Of a stretch of 32,216 nucleotides of DNA, positions 4,400 through 11,884 are shown piece by piece. Location: the IMG/VR virus record IMGVR_UViG_3300004448_000182, positions 1-32,216 of that record, one strand, 5' to 3'. Numbering within the stretch: position 1 is the first letter of the stretch; every line of letters begins with the position of its first letter. The translations under genes and the position numbers were made by a program. Origin of the DNA: a virus. The notes below the pieces were generated by a model that was not told where the DNA came from, made no database searches, and saw nothing but the letters and a program-made list of their open reading frames with translations.

Positions 4400-6743
4400 C
4401 GTCTACTAGTCTTGCCGAGTCATCGGGATTTCTGAACAAAGGACGAGTGTTATTAATGGTAGTACTTCTATTATCTACATTAGTATTCATAGCAGTATTA
4501 TTCACTGCAGTGTTGTTAGTACCGTCCATACCTTTTGTATTAATGGTTAAGTCTCTCTGAGTATTGTTATCAACTATACCTTTGTACTTTCTAAGTGCAT
4601 CTGCAATTTTTGATTCCTTTTCTTCATTGGAAATATCCATACCATTTATTGATGCCAGTGTTGCAGTCAATTCTTGTGCCTGACCATCAAAGGTTGCAAG
4701 TTTATCACCACCCATGCCACCTAACATTGCACCACCAACACCACCTATCAAACTCAATGCAATTGCAGCCCAACCAACAGGGTTGGAACCTAGCAAAATT
4801 GCAGCTGCAGCTGGTGCGGCTGCACCCATTAATCCACCTGCCCAACTTCCAATACCACGTCCAACACTACCTCTTTTATTTGCAGATTGAGCTCCTTCAG
4901 CAGTCTTTAACATATCACCTGTTAGAAGGCCTTCTGATTCTAACCCCTCTATACCTTTACCATATTTGTTCTGTTCTCTATTATCAAAGAATACATCTAG
5001 ACCACTTCCAACGAGAGGTAATTTTGCACCTAAATTTTTCACAACTTGTCTATCAAAGTTTGCTGCAAGTCTCATTTTCTTGCTCCTCATTAATCCCTCA
5101 TCGAGAATGTCATCTAACTCTGAAGGGGATATGTTTAGCATTTTTTTCAGTTTTGCTGGGTCATTCAACTTATCCTTACCGTATATGTTAGAAAATTCTG
5201 CCTTCCAGTCTTTCCAAAACTTAGTTCTTTTATCTAACTTGCCATCTTTATTAAATAGTTTATCAACCTTTCTAGGGTCTTGGTCATCAAAATTTTTAAG
5301 TAGGTCTTTATAATTCGACCTTGCACTATAACTTTCATAAGATTCGGATGCAAGTTCATCAGGTCTAACCTTATCTGTTATTTTGTTGTTTTGGTATACG
5401 TCTAACCCTTTAGAAAGTGCAGAAAATTCACTGTTGTTATCTTCACTAGCACTTGCGTAGGCTGCTCCACCTAATCCTAATCCAGCAAGTCCACCAAGTA
5501 GTTTTCCTCTTCCACCCAGTTTAGGCATTTTACTTAGAAATCCTGCTCCTTTACCTGCTCCTTTACCTGCTGCTTTTCCTGCTTTCTTTCCACTCCCATC
5601 TCTAACTGCTTCTAAAGATGCCTGTGTTCCTTTAAACCCAAGAGCTCCTGCTACTGTTCCTACTGCGCCCGCTATTAATCTAGCAAATCCACCACCAAGA
5701 AACATTGCTGATAAAGAGTTCTTATCACCCCCACTCTTTGAGCTATTAATAGCCCCTCCAATTATTAATGTTCTTAATAGTTTATTAGTTGTTGCAACAC
5801 CTTCGTTAACTTCTTCAGTTTCTTTTAGTTCTTTCTTTGCAATTTTTATTGCAGGGTCTACCTCTTGACTATCTCCAGCTATGGATGACACGATATCGTC
5901 ATTGCCTCCAAAACCGAAAGAACTCATGATACTGCCAGATAGGTCTTTACTACCAAACAGTTTACCCACTGCATCTATCTTATTAACAGCACCATCTAAT
6001 GTGCCTAATAAATCTAAACCTGTAAGTTCTTTAAGTCCTTGACCGAACATAGTAAACTTAGTATCTTGGTCTGCTATTTCTTTTGACTGTTTTTCAACAG
6101 TTTCGTTGAGTTTCTCTAAATTAGATTTAGACTTACTCATTAAGTCTTTCTGTATTTCTAATTCTTCTCTTTTGGTATCATAGATTTCTGTTTCAAACTT
6201 TGTGAGTGCTAAAGATTGTTTTTTCTTTTCTGCTTCAAGTTTTTTCCCATACTCTACTTGACCCAAACCTTCTGCACGAAGTTGGTCTAACTCTAGTTTT
6301 TGTATCTTGTCTCGGTAGTCCTGAACCTCTTTACGATTTTCAATCTCTGCATTTGCAATTTCTTGTTCTAATATTAATGCTCTCTTTTGATTTGTACCAT
6401 AATTGTCTTGTGCAGTTTTTAGTTGGTCTAAGAACCCACTGGTTCCACTAAGTTTATCCAACCCTTCTGCAAGTTTCTTATATGTTTTTGTAGTTTTATC
6501 TGCATTGTCAGAGGTTGCTTGTACAACTTGTTTAGTATAATTCTGTAATTCTTTGGCATTGACAGCTGCTTTATAGGAACCTTTAGTAGTTTCCCTTAAA
6601 TCTGCAATAGTTTTTGCAAGAGGTGTGTTAACTTCCTGCATATTTCTAACAACCGATTTAAACTTCTTACTAAATTGTTCTGTAGTTTTAAGAAGTTCTT
6701 GTTCTCTCTGTTGTTTTAATTTACTTATACTATCATCTGCCAT
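4386..6743 (-). CDS. candidate tail tape-measure protein (gp29 position)
   Basis: This 785-residue protein has the build of a tape measure: long charged coiled-coil helices at about residues 1-230, a hydrophobic Gly/Ala-rich segment at about 343-370, a Gly-Lys run (AGKAAGKGAGKGAG) at about 387-401, another hydrophobic Gly-rich stretch at about 407-431, and a membrane-like segment at about 640-690. The C-terminus is Asn/Thr-rich (NNTAVNNTAMNTN). It lies downstream of gp54, gp26 and gp51 in a hub/tail-tube operon, the place expected for the T4 gp29 function (590 aa in T4) that sets tail length. I see no clear sequence identity to T4 gp29, so the call rests on composition and context. The start is ATG 6743 with AAGG upstream; it ends in a convergent overlap with the plus-strand gene. 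Confidence 0.55.
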   Translation of the reverse strand: MADDSISKLKQQREQELLKTTEQFSKKFKSVVRNMQEVNTPLAKTIADLRETTKGSYKAAVNAKELQNYTKQVVQATSDNADKTTKTYKKLAEGLDKLSGTSGFLDQLKTAQDNYGTNQKRALILEQEIANAEIENRKEVQDYRDKIQKLELDQLRAEGLGQVEYGKKLEAEKKKQSLALTKFETEIYDTKREELEIQKDLMSKSKSNLEKLNETVEKQSKEIADQDTKFTMFGQGLKELTGLDLLGTLDGAVNKIDAVGKLFGSKDLSGSIMSSFGFGGNDDIVSSIAGDSQEVDPAIKIAKKELKETEEVNEGVATTNKLLRTLIIGGAINSSKSGGDKNSLSAMFLGGGFARLIAGAVGTVAGALGFKGTQASLEAVRDGSGKKAGKAAGKGAGKGAGFLSKMPKLGGRGKLLGGLAGLGLGGAAYASASEDNNSEFSALSKGLDVYQNNKITDKVRPDELASESYESYSARSNYKDLLKNFDDQDPRKVDKLFNKDGKLDKRTKFWKDWKAEFSNIYGKDKLNDPAKLKKMLNISPSELDDILDEGLMRSKKMRLAANFDRQVVKNLGAKLPLVGSGLDVFFDNREQNKYGKGIEGLESEGLLTGDMLKTAEGAQSANKRGSVGRGIGSWAGGLMGAAAPAAAAILLGSNPVGWAAIALSLIGGVGGAMLGGMGGDKLATFDGQAQELTATLASINGMDISNEEKESKIADALRKYKGIVDNNTQRDLTINTKGMDGTNNTAVNNTAMNTNVDNRSTTINNTRPLFRNPDDSARLVDVKYS

Positions 6744-6755
6744 GGGGATACCTTA

Positions 6756-7079
6756 TTACTTACCTTTACTATATGCTTGTGAACCAAAGAATGCAGCTAC
6801 GATACCTGCAACTGCAACAAAGTATGTTGCGGCCATATCACCGAGTATTTTAGATGCTTGGTCTAGTCCGATTACATCTGCAAGAACAACTGCAAAAGGA
6901 TATAACAGTAATCCACCTAGTGCGAACCATGTCATATTTCTTTGTGCATCTCTCATTGCATCTGCATCTTCAAGTTCCTTTCTCTTAAACTCTAGATACA
7001 TTTGTTCTTCTTCTTTTGAAACCTTCCCATCACCATTTGTATCGGCAGGATGGAATTCTTTTTTGTCTTCATCACTCAT
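6756..7079 (-). CDS. EF-hand protein with two membrane segments
   Basis: This 107-residue protein has one canonical calcium-binding EF-hand/dockerin-type loop near the N-terminus (DTNGDGKVSKEE: D, N, D, G and final E in place). A charged helix follows (MYLEFKRKELEDADAMRDAQ), then two hydrophobic segments: about residues 50-70 (WFALGGLLLYPFAVVLADVI) and about 82-102 (AATYFVAVAGIVAAFFGSQA). Similar EF-hand proteins occur in marine T4-type phages and are reported as virion or hypothetical proteins. Lying between the gp26/gp51 pair and the tape-measure candidate, it may be a tail component that enters the host membrane, or a holin. Neither is shown. GAGGAC just upstream of ATG 7079 is a plausible ribosome-binding site. 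Confidence 0.75.
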   Translation of the reverse strand: MSDEDKKEFHPADTNGDGKVSKEEEQMYLEFKRKELEDADAMRDAQRNMTWFALGGLLLYPFAVVLADVIGLDQASKILGDMAATYFVAVAGIVAAFFGSQAYSKGK

Positions 7080-7124
7080 AATTTGTGTCCTCTATTATTA
7101 TGAATCACTTACACATAATGAAAA

Positions 7125-7361
7125 TTAACCGTGTTCTTGTTGTCTTATTCTCTCTCGTTCTTCTTCGAGGTAGTCAACAAGAAGTTTTATATAAATCTCC
7201 CTTTCCCATGGTATCATTTCTTCTAATTCTGTTAATGAGTACTTGTGTTCCTGCATTAACTGAAAGTTAGATTGATAATAACCAACTAAACTTTCATGAG
7301 AAAGAGCTATTAAAAAAAAGAGTTTAGTCCTTCTAATACTCTTTCTTGTTGAGTCCCACAT
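7125..7361 (-). CDS. 51: gp51-like baseplate hub assembly factor, probably expressed by -1 frameshift from gp26
   Basis: The C-terminal part (YSLTELEEMIPWEREIYIKL followed by LVDYLEEERERIRQQ) resembles the short gp51 hub-assembly proteins of marine T4-type phages and the second-frame part of tail-chaperone pairs (PxEREIY pattern). The nominal ORF opens at 7361, inside gp26, where the same bases encode the gp26 CELC zinc motif; no Shine-Dalgarno precedes this ATG. Only the part after the gp26 stop (7313-7125, 62 residues) is likely real. gp26 ends in a slippery T-TTT-TTT at 7319-7313, and the gp51 frame is -1 relative to gp26, so a gp26-gp51 fusion of about 295 residues is the likely product. 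An internal ATG at 7256 is an alternative start, also without a Shine-Dalgarno. Confidence 0.7.
   Translation of the reverse strand: MWDSTRKSIRRTKLFFLIALSHESLVGYYQSNFQLMQEHKYSLTELEEMIPWEREIYIKLLVDYLEEERERIRQQEHG
7291..7319 (-). promoter_or_regulatory. programmed -1 ribosomal frameshift signal (gp26 to gp51)
   Basis: On the minus strand the gp26 frame reads TCT TTT TTT TAA. The heptamer T-TTT-TTT (7319-7313) is a canonical X-XXY-YYZ slippery site. Eight nt further, CTTTC-TCAT-GAAAG (7304-7291) forms a 5-bp hairpin, the usual spacing for a stimulator. After a -1 slip the next codons are TTA ATA GCT, which is the gp51 frame. Sequence shown; function inferred. Confidence 0.65.
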
Positions 7362-8011
7362 AATTCACATGTGTACTCAACTGTTTCTTTTAATGAAGGT
7401 GTGTTCATGTAGTAATCGTTTATTTTCTCTAATTGGTCTATTGTTAGAGACTCAACAAACTCTTTTAAGTCTGCATCTGTTATATCGTTACTTTCATAAA
7501 CATCATTTTCATCAAATATGGATTCTATACCATACATTACTGTTGCAATTAACCGTTCATCTATGTTCATCATATCTTCTATTACGGATAACTCTTTGAC
7601 ACTAGGATATTTTAACACTAATCCTAAATTATCTGTTAACATTAACTTAGTATCTTGTGTATTTTCAGTAAGTTTGATATTTGCTAAATCAATATCTACA
7701 CTTCCACTACCCGTACAGTCTGTTTCGTTGCATAAAAACTTTATATTAGTAGTTTCACCTACCGATTTAGTTCTAATTTGTAAAAATAAGTACTCTAAAT
7801 CAAATAAAGGTAGTTTATTTGCATCAACTTTACCAAAAGTAACACTTTCAATCAATTGAGTTAGAGCGCCTGCGATTTCTTTACCGTCTTCACTCTCTTT
7901 TGCAATCAAAAGATACTTTTGTTCTTTAACTAAGAAGGGTCTGTACGTAACATCCCTTCCGTCACTTAATTTGCACACATATGTGGGTGCTGTTTGGATT
8001 GGTAATCCCAT
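7310..8011 (-). CDS. 26: gp26-like baseplate hub subunit with Cys4 zinc site
   Basis: This 233-residue protein fits the T4 gp26 baseplate hub family (T4 gp26 is 208 aa). It opens with PTYVCKLSDGRDVTYRPFLV and continues KEQKYLLIAKES, the typical start of this family. Four cysteines in two pairs (C94/C99 in CNETDC and C215/C218 in CELC) probably bind zinc. The middle carries the SVGETTNIKF segment, and the C-terminal half is helical (DLKEFVESLTIDQLEKINDY). gp26 and gp51 are needed for hub assembly in T4, and by position and size this gene resembles the tail-chaperone G gene before a tape measure. It follows the gp54-like gene with a 19-nt gap. Its last codons form the slippery site for a -1 shift into gp51. 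Confidence 0.8.
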   Translation of the reverse strand: MGLPIQTAPTYVCKLSDGRDVTYRPFLVKEQKYLLIAKESEDGKEIAGALTQLIESVTFGKVDANKLPLFDLEYLFLQIRTKSVGETTNIKFLCNETDCTGSGSVDIDLANIKLTENTQDTKLMLTDNLGLVLKYPSVKELSVIEDMMNIDERLIATVMYGIESIFDENDVYESNDITDADLKEFVESLTIDQLEKINDYYMNTPSLKETVEYTCELCGTQQERVLEGLNSFF

Positions 8012-8030
8012 AATTTACTCCATATTGTAA

Positions 8031-8972
8031 TTATCCACCGAATAGACTACTAAAATCCTTTATAGAATTCTTTAATCTACTTACTTGGGTATCATATTTA
8101 TTGAATTTCTTAAGATACTTCTCAGCACCATCGTCACCGAATTGAGCTGCAAGTCCAAGTCCTTCTAAAATACCATCAAATCTTCTTCTACCACTATTTA
8201 GTCCTACAGGAGATATCTTATCTGTTCCATTATAGACTCTATGAAGACTTGAAAGTGGTTTCACATCACTTTGGTCGTGGTATTTTGTTGTAAAATTTTG
8301 AAATGCCATAGTCACTGTAAATATTAACATGTCAGAATTGTCCATTGATAATTCTTGTGCAGCTATAGCAGTTGGGAATGCATTGTGTAGTGTGTTTTCT
8401 ACCGTTATACTACCCTTTCTATTGTCATCTCTTCGTAAATGTCTAATGATAACTGTGCCTTGATAGGATTTTGGATACTGAAATACTGGTAATATGTTTC
8501 GTTCGGACGAAACGATATCATTATCGCCAGATTGTAATGGTGCAGTGTCCGTAGAAACTACATAATCCATCCATGCTTGAAGTATTTTTCTATCTATAAA
8601 ATCGGTATCGCAGTAAAAACCAATATCCATTGTATGTTGGTCGTTCACAACTCCTGTTGGAACTATTTTTGTTTTTCCTACTGGAGAATATCCTTCAGTC
8701 TCTATTGTTCTTGAAGGTAATGAAGCACTCCTACATCTAACACCTTCTAATGCAAGAGACATATTTTTAGAATTATTTTTACTTTTTGTTACAGTGTTTT
8801 CAACCCCATTATCAGTGAATGTTCCTTCCATGAAAGAATCAGTCATAGTGTTTTTACTTCTGTATATATTAGGCCCTAGGAAATCTACTTCAAACTGATT
8901 GGTCATAGCAGGAGAAGTCATGTTTGCTATTAACTTATCTATTGAAAACTTTTTGTTTAAATAATCAGACAT
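8031..8972 (-). CDS. 54: baseplate tail-tube initiator, gp54-like
   Basis: This 313-residue protein is close in size to T4 gp54 (320 aa), which sits on top of the baseplate hub and starts tail-tube growth. It shows the tail-tube-like pattern MTSPAMTNQFEVDFLGPNIY near the N-terminus, then LALEGVRCRSASLPSRTIET (a hallmark of the gp19/gp54/gp48 tube fold), a mid-region IGFYCDTDFIDRKILQAWMD, and DMLIFTVTMAFQNF. The C-terminal 60 residues are helical. It overlaps the upstream gene by 8 nt and is followed by gp26, consistent with a hub/tube operon. The gp54 name is by fold and context. Confusion with gp48 is possible, but a better gp48 candidate lies at 11922. Confidence 0.75.
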   Translation of the reverse strand: MSDYLNKKFSIDKLIANMTSPAMTNQFEVDFLGPNIYRSKNTMTDSFMEGTFTDNGVENTVTKSKNNSKNMSLALEGVRCRSASLPSRTIETEGYSPVGKTKIVPTGVVNDQHTMDIGFYCDTDFIDRKILQAWMDYVVSTDTAPLQSGDNDIVSSERNILPVFQYPKSYQGTVIIRHLRRDDNRKGSITVENTLHNAFPTAIAAQELSMDNSDMLIFTVTMAFQNFTTKYHDQSDVKPLSSLHRVYNGTDKISPVGLNSGRRRFDGILEGLGLAAQFGDDGAEKYLKKFNKYDTQVSRLKNSIKDFSSLFGG

Positions 8973-9561
8973 AACTTTCTACCTTTTCCCTACTATGTTT
9001 ATAAACTGTATTTGCATTTATGTTAAATTTGTATGTTGGTAATAAACTTATTATATCCCAATCTTTATATGGCACTTCTCTTATATTTCCGTCAATATGA
9101 GTTGTAAGATATCTCTTGATGCATGGTCTAGCCCATTTAAGTCTACTTGTTGCTTTAATCAATTGATATGTCAATCTAATTCGTGTATCATCTTCAGTTC
9201 CTTCATCCAAATCTTTCGTGTATCTGAGAAGTTCTACTAACAACTCTGCTCTTTTAGCAGGGGAGATATAATGTAGATTCAACCCATAAAACCCATCTGT
9301 TTGTAATTGGAAAGGTATTACTAGTGGGTACCTATCCCAATACGGTAAGACATCTTTATACTTTGCATCATACTTAAACATATACATACCACCAAGGATA
9401 GTGTAAAATGTTTTTGGATACGACTCCATTACACCATCTGCATCTCTTTGAGATTGAGGTAATGTTGCAATTGCACGTCTAAACCATTCTAAAGATTGTT
9501 TAGTGTTTCTCTGTAAATCTTCAGGAGACATTTGAGATAAACGTGTAACAAGATTAATCAT
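8965..9561 (-). CDS. conserved T4-type phage protein, probably structural
   Basis: This 198-residue protein has a conserved core, TFYTILGGMYMFKYDAKYKD then VLPYWDRYPLVIPF, and GFYGLNLHYISPAKRAELLV, a pattern I recognise from many T4-type phage genomes but for which I cannot give an assigned role with certainty. Its position between the sugar-nucleotide genes and gp54 in a late operon suggests virion assembly (head or baseplate). It has its own T4-type late promoter (TATAAATA, 9574-9567 on the minus strand) whose predicted +1 falls on the A of the start codon at 9561. No Shine-Dalgarno is present, so translation may be leaderless. Met11 (9531) is a possible alternative start. Confidence 0.75.
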   Translation of the reverse strand: MINLVTRLSQMSPEDLQRNTKQSLEWFRRAIATLPQSQRDADGVMESYPKTFYTILGGMYMFKYDAKYKDVLPYWDRYPLVIPFQLQTDGFYGLNLHYISPAKRAELLVELLRYTKDLDEGTEDDTRIRLTYQLIKATSRLKWARPCIKRYLTTHIDGNIREVPYKDWDIISLLPTYKFNINANTVYKHSREKVESYV

Positions 9562-9566
9562 ATTAC

Positions 9567-9574
9567 TATTTATA
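9567..9574 (-). promoter_or_regulatory. T4-type late promoter TATAAATA
   Basis: Read on the minus strand this is CTATAAATAG, a perfect match to the T4 late -10 element recognised by gp55-type sigma. With the T4 geometry (-13 to -6), +1 is 9561, exactly the A of the next ATG. Confidence 0.75.
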
Positions 9575-9575
9575 G

Positions 9576-10199
9576 TTAAAAGGAATAATTTAGTAAAGAT
9601 TCTTTTGTAAATTTAATCTCTTTTACAGTTTGCATAACCTTAATACTGTTTGCATACATTTCAGGTCGGTCTTCTGCAACATGCATTTCAATCATGTTAG
9701 GTGTAAGAACTGCAAACATATTATTATCACTCTTAGTGTATAACTCAAACCATGTATCAAAATCAAGGGGTTCGTTAGAAGAGTCTTTGTCCCATAAGAC
9801 AAACTCTTGGTCTAACTTATTTAAATGTATAAGTGCATGGACTCTATGAGTGCCAGGATGTACAACCCATTTATCACCTTTCATGTATGCTTGAGGAACG
9901 GAATACAGTCCTTTAGTTTTAATCTCATTGATTAACCATATGAGTTTAGTTGCATGAAAGTTTTCATTATACTCATAGATATCCATTTTCTCTCTGAAGT
10001 TTTCTGCAACAACTGGTTCGAGTTCTTTGTTGTCTAATAAATGTTTTGCTAATCTGATATGGTCTTCGGGTCTAGGTTCCCAATCGTTTTCTAGTGCTTC
10101 ACCTAATGTAACTAATTTAGGTTTGACCATTAACCCATCAAATATTATTCTGAGCTCATCTATATCATTTTGAGTGTTTAAGTGTTTAACTTCTTCCAT
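9576..10199 (-). CDS. ParB/sulfiredoxin-fold protein in the sugar-nucleotide cassette
   Basis: This 207-residue protein has a ParB-N/sulfiredoxin-like signature: after a helical first half, YSVPQAYMKGDKWVVHPGTH continues RVHALIHLN, with the HPGTHR motif (residues 114-119) corresponding to the GxHR nucleotide-binding box of the superfamily. The fold is used by ParB CTPases, sulfiredoxin and small-molecule kinases. Overlap with kdsB (14 nt) argues for a metabolic or regulatory partner in CMP-sugar synthesis rather than DNA partition; this is inference. It has no HTH DNA-binding domain that I can see. Similar HPG-type proteins occur near glycan genes in marine phages as I recall them, without assigned function. 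Confidence 0.6.
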   Translation of the reverse strand: MEEVKHLNTQNDIDELRIIFDGLMVKPKLVTLGEALENDWEPRPEDHIRLAKHLLDNKELEPVVAENFREKMDIYEYNENFHATKLIWLINEIKTKGLYSVPQAYMKGDKWVVHPGTHRVHALIHLNKLDQEFVLWDKDSSNEPLDFDTWFELYTKSDNNMFAVLTPNMIEMHVAEDRPEMYANSIKVMQTVKEIKFTKESLLNYSF

Positions 10200-10899
10200 T
10201 TAAATGTTCCTCTACTAATTTTATATCGTTGGGTGTATCTACAGACAAACCTACATCATCTACATGCACCATCTGAACATCATATCCATTCTCTAAGTAT
10301 CTCAACATCTCTACACTTTCAGATTTCTCTAGACTCTGCATAGGTAGGTCTCTGAATAGTTTAAGTCGTTCTTTGGAGAATGCATAGAGTCCTAGTTGTT
10401 GATATTTTGATATTGGTAATCTAGAATAATACATTGCACAATGATGTGAGTCTATTACTGCCTTAACTACATTTACGTCTGTAAGTTTATACGGTTCATT
10501 AATCTTGACGTATGCATTTGCAGTACCAATATTAGGATTGTAGTATTCGACCAATCTATCAATTGCATCAGGGTCAATCAGGGGTTCATCACCTTGGATG
10601 TTAACATAGATGTCTGCATCAAGTGTATCAAGTGTAAGTGCAATTCGGTCAGTCCCCGTTTTTACATCCTGATTTATCCTGATTACATTCAGGGTATTTT
10701 CATTACAATAGTTTTCAATTCGGTCATCATCCGTAACCACGTAAACTTCGTCTAGTCTCTTTGACATCAATGCACGGTCATAGACACGTTGTATCATTGT
10801 TTGTCCACATATCATTGCAAGGGGTTTACCCTCGAACCTAGTGGAAGCCCAACGGGCAGGTATTAGACCGACTGTATTGATTTTGCTTTGTTCCAACAT
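10186..10899 (-). CDS. kdsB: CMP-Kdo synthetase-like cytidylyltransferase (KdsB)
   Basis: This 237-residue protein matches 3-deoxy-manno-octulosonate cytidylyltransferase (CTP + Kdo to CMP-Kdo + PPi; E. coli KdsB is about 248 aa). Motifs in order: LIPARWASTRFEGKPL (12-27, CTP loop), YVVTDD (53-58), GTDRIALT (82-89), YVNIQGDEPLIDP (98-110, metal-binding Asp104), YYSRLPI (157-163), QQLGLYAFSKERL (167-179), SVEMLRYLENG (195-205) and SVDTPNDI (219-226). All the main catalytic blocks are present, so the enzyme is probably active, though preference for Kdo over another ulosonic acid cannot be read from sequence. It overlaps the HAD gene by 37 nt and the ParB-fold gene by 14 nt. Confidence 0.88.
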   Translation of the reverse strand: MLEQSKINTVGLIPARWASTRFEGKPLAMICGQTMIQRVYDRALMSKRLDEVYVVTDDDRIENYCNENTLNVIRINQDVKTGTDRIALTLDTLDADIYVNIQGDEPLIDPDAIDRLVEYYNPNIGTANAYVKINEPYKLTDVNVVKAVIDSHHCAMYYSRLPISKYQQLGLYAFSKERLKLFRDLPMQSLEKSESVEMLRYLENGYDVQMVHVDDVGLSVDTPNDIKLVEEHLNGRS

Positions 10900-11441
10900 T
10901 CTACTTTACCATATCCATATTCTGCATGTATAAAATCTACACCCGATGCATCTGCACATTCTTTGTCTACTATCATGTCGCCAATATAGACTGCATCACT
11001 GGGACTTGTATTACAATGTGCAAGGGTATATAGTAGTTGGTCGGGTGAGGGTTTACCTCTTAGTCCTTCAGTAGGACAACAGATGAAATCAAACTCAACG
11101 TCCAACTTAGATAAGATGTCATGTGTTCTATCTACATGTTTAGATGTAACAATTGCAAGTTTCTTACCTTGAGACTTAAGTAGTTTCAGATGGTCTTCGA
11201 CACCATCATAGAACTTAATCATTTTACTATTCTTTGAAGAGAATGCATTGTACTCTTTCATAAGTTTATCTTGGTCAGTAAGTATACCAATCTCAGTTAG
11301 TATGTCTTTGAATGGTTTACCAATAAGTTTAAAGTAGTCTTCAAATGGTCTACCAGTTTTTAAAGAGTTAAACGACTTCTCCATATTTTTTTTAGAGTCT
11401 ATTAAGACCCCGTCTAAGTCAAACACATATAGTTTTTTCAT
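10863..11441 (-). CDS. HAD-family phosphatase
   Basis: This 192-residue protein is a haloacid-dehalogenase-type phosphatase. Motif I is FDLDGVLIDS (residues 7-16), with nucleophile Asp8 and acid Asp10. A helical cap follows. Motif II is the Ser/Thr in AIVTSK (96-101), motif III is Lys130 in RGKPSPD, and motif IV is GDMIVD (154-159). The C1-type cap makes it more like phosphoglycolate phosphatase (Gph) relatives than classic KdsC, which lacks a cap. Overlap with kdsB suggests it dephosphorylates a sugar-acid phosphate before CMP activation, as KdsC does before KdsB, but the substrate is not provable. It starts 2 nt after the gp4 stop, so it rides on the late gp4 transcript. Confidence 0.85.
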   Translation of the reverse strand: MKKLYVFDLDGVLIDSKKNMEKSFNSLKTGRPFEDYFKLIGKPFKDILTEIGILTDQDKLMKEYNAFSSKNSKMIKFYDGVEDHLKLLKSQGKKLAIVTSKHVDRTHDILSKLDVEFDFICCPTEGLRGKPSPDQLLYTLAHCNTSPSDAVYIGDMIVDKECADASGVDFIHAEYGYGKVECWNKAKSIQSV

Positions 11442-11443
11442 AT

Positions 11444-11884
11444 CTAAGTTAGGTGGTCTTCTGTTAATATTCTGAAGTTCAATCTTCTATCTTTACAATA
11501 CTCTTCTGCAGCTTTAAACTTTGCTTGGTTTACAGCATATGTTGCAATCTCGTTTAGATATCGTTTAGTTCTTCTTACAGGTTCCTTTGGAGGTTGTGTC
11601 TGTTTCTTAGGTTTAACTTCTATAATTTCTCTTATGGATTGACCCTTATCATTAACGTATTTGATATAGAAGTCAGGAAAGTATCTATGGGGTCTTTTGT
11701 CTAGTGGAGAGATATACGGAATAACCACTTCTTCACTACCCCATTCTATAATACTCGGGTTATTATCGCAGTAAACCATGAATCTTCTTTCCCAAAGTGA
11801 CCTGTAAAAAATTTTAGTGGGGTCTCCTCTGTATTTTTTGTAGTTCTTTGGTTTAAACTTGCCGCTATACGATTTTCTTGACAT
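11444..11884 (-). CDS. 4: head completion protein gp4 (TnsA-like nuclease fold)
   Basis: This 146-residue protein is the T4 gp4 counterpart (head completion, about 150 aa). It begins SYSGKFKPKNYKKYRGDPTK then IFYRSLWERRFM, closely matching T4 SYSGKFSPKNVSKYKGDYRK ITYRSSWELFFM. It continues EWGSEEVVIPYISP, RPHRYFPDFYIKY and REIIEVKPKKQTQPPK. Glu32, Asp71, Glu89 and Lys91 form a PD-(D/E)XK-like nuclease set, consistent with trimming or finishing DNA at the portal after packaging. It is the first gene of the minus-strand late operon, 23 nt downstream of the predicted late start point from the TATAAATA at 11913-11920, and divergent from gp48. Confidence 0.92.
   Translation of the reverse strand: MSRKSYSGKFKPKNYKKYRGDPTKIFYRSLWERRFMVYCDNNPSIIEWGSEEVVIPYISPLDKRPHRYFPDFYIKYVNDKGQSIREIIEVKPKKQTQPPKEPVRRTKRYLNEIATYAVNQAKFKAAEEYCKDRRLNFRILTEDHLT

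Noticed and set aside
4595-5191. Long plus-strand open frame inside the tape-measure candidate
   Set aside because: Its His/Leu/Pro/Gln-rich translation is typical of an antisense shadow; the minus-strand frame is longer, has coiled coils and fits the operon.
7312-7319. The eight-base A/T run at the gp26 end as a sequencing error hiding a single fused gene
   Set aside because: Cannot be excluded, but the slippery heptamer, hairpin spacing and the stop right after it make a programmed shift more likely. Kept as a caveat.
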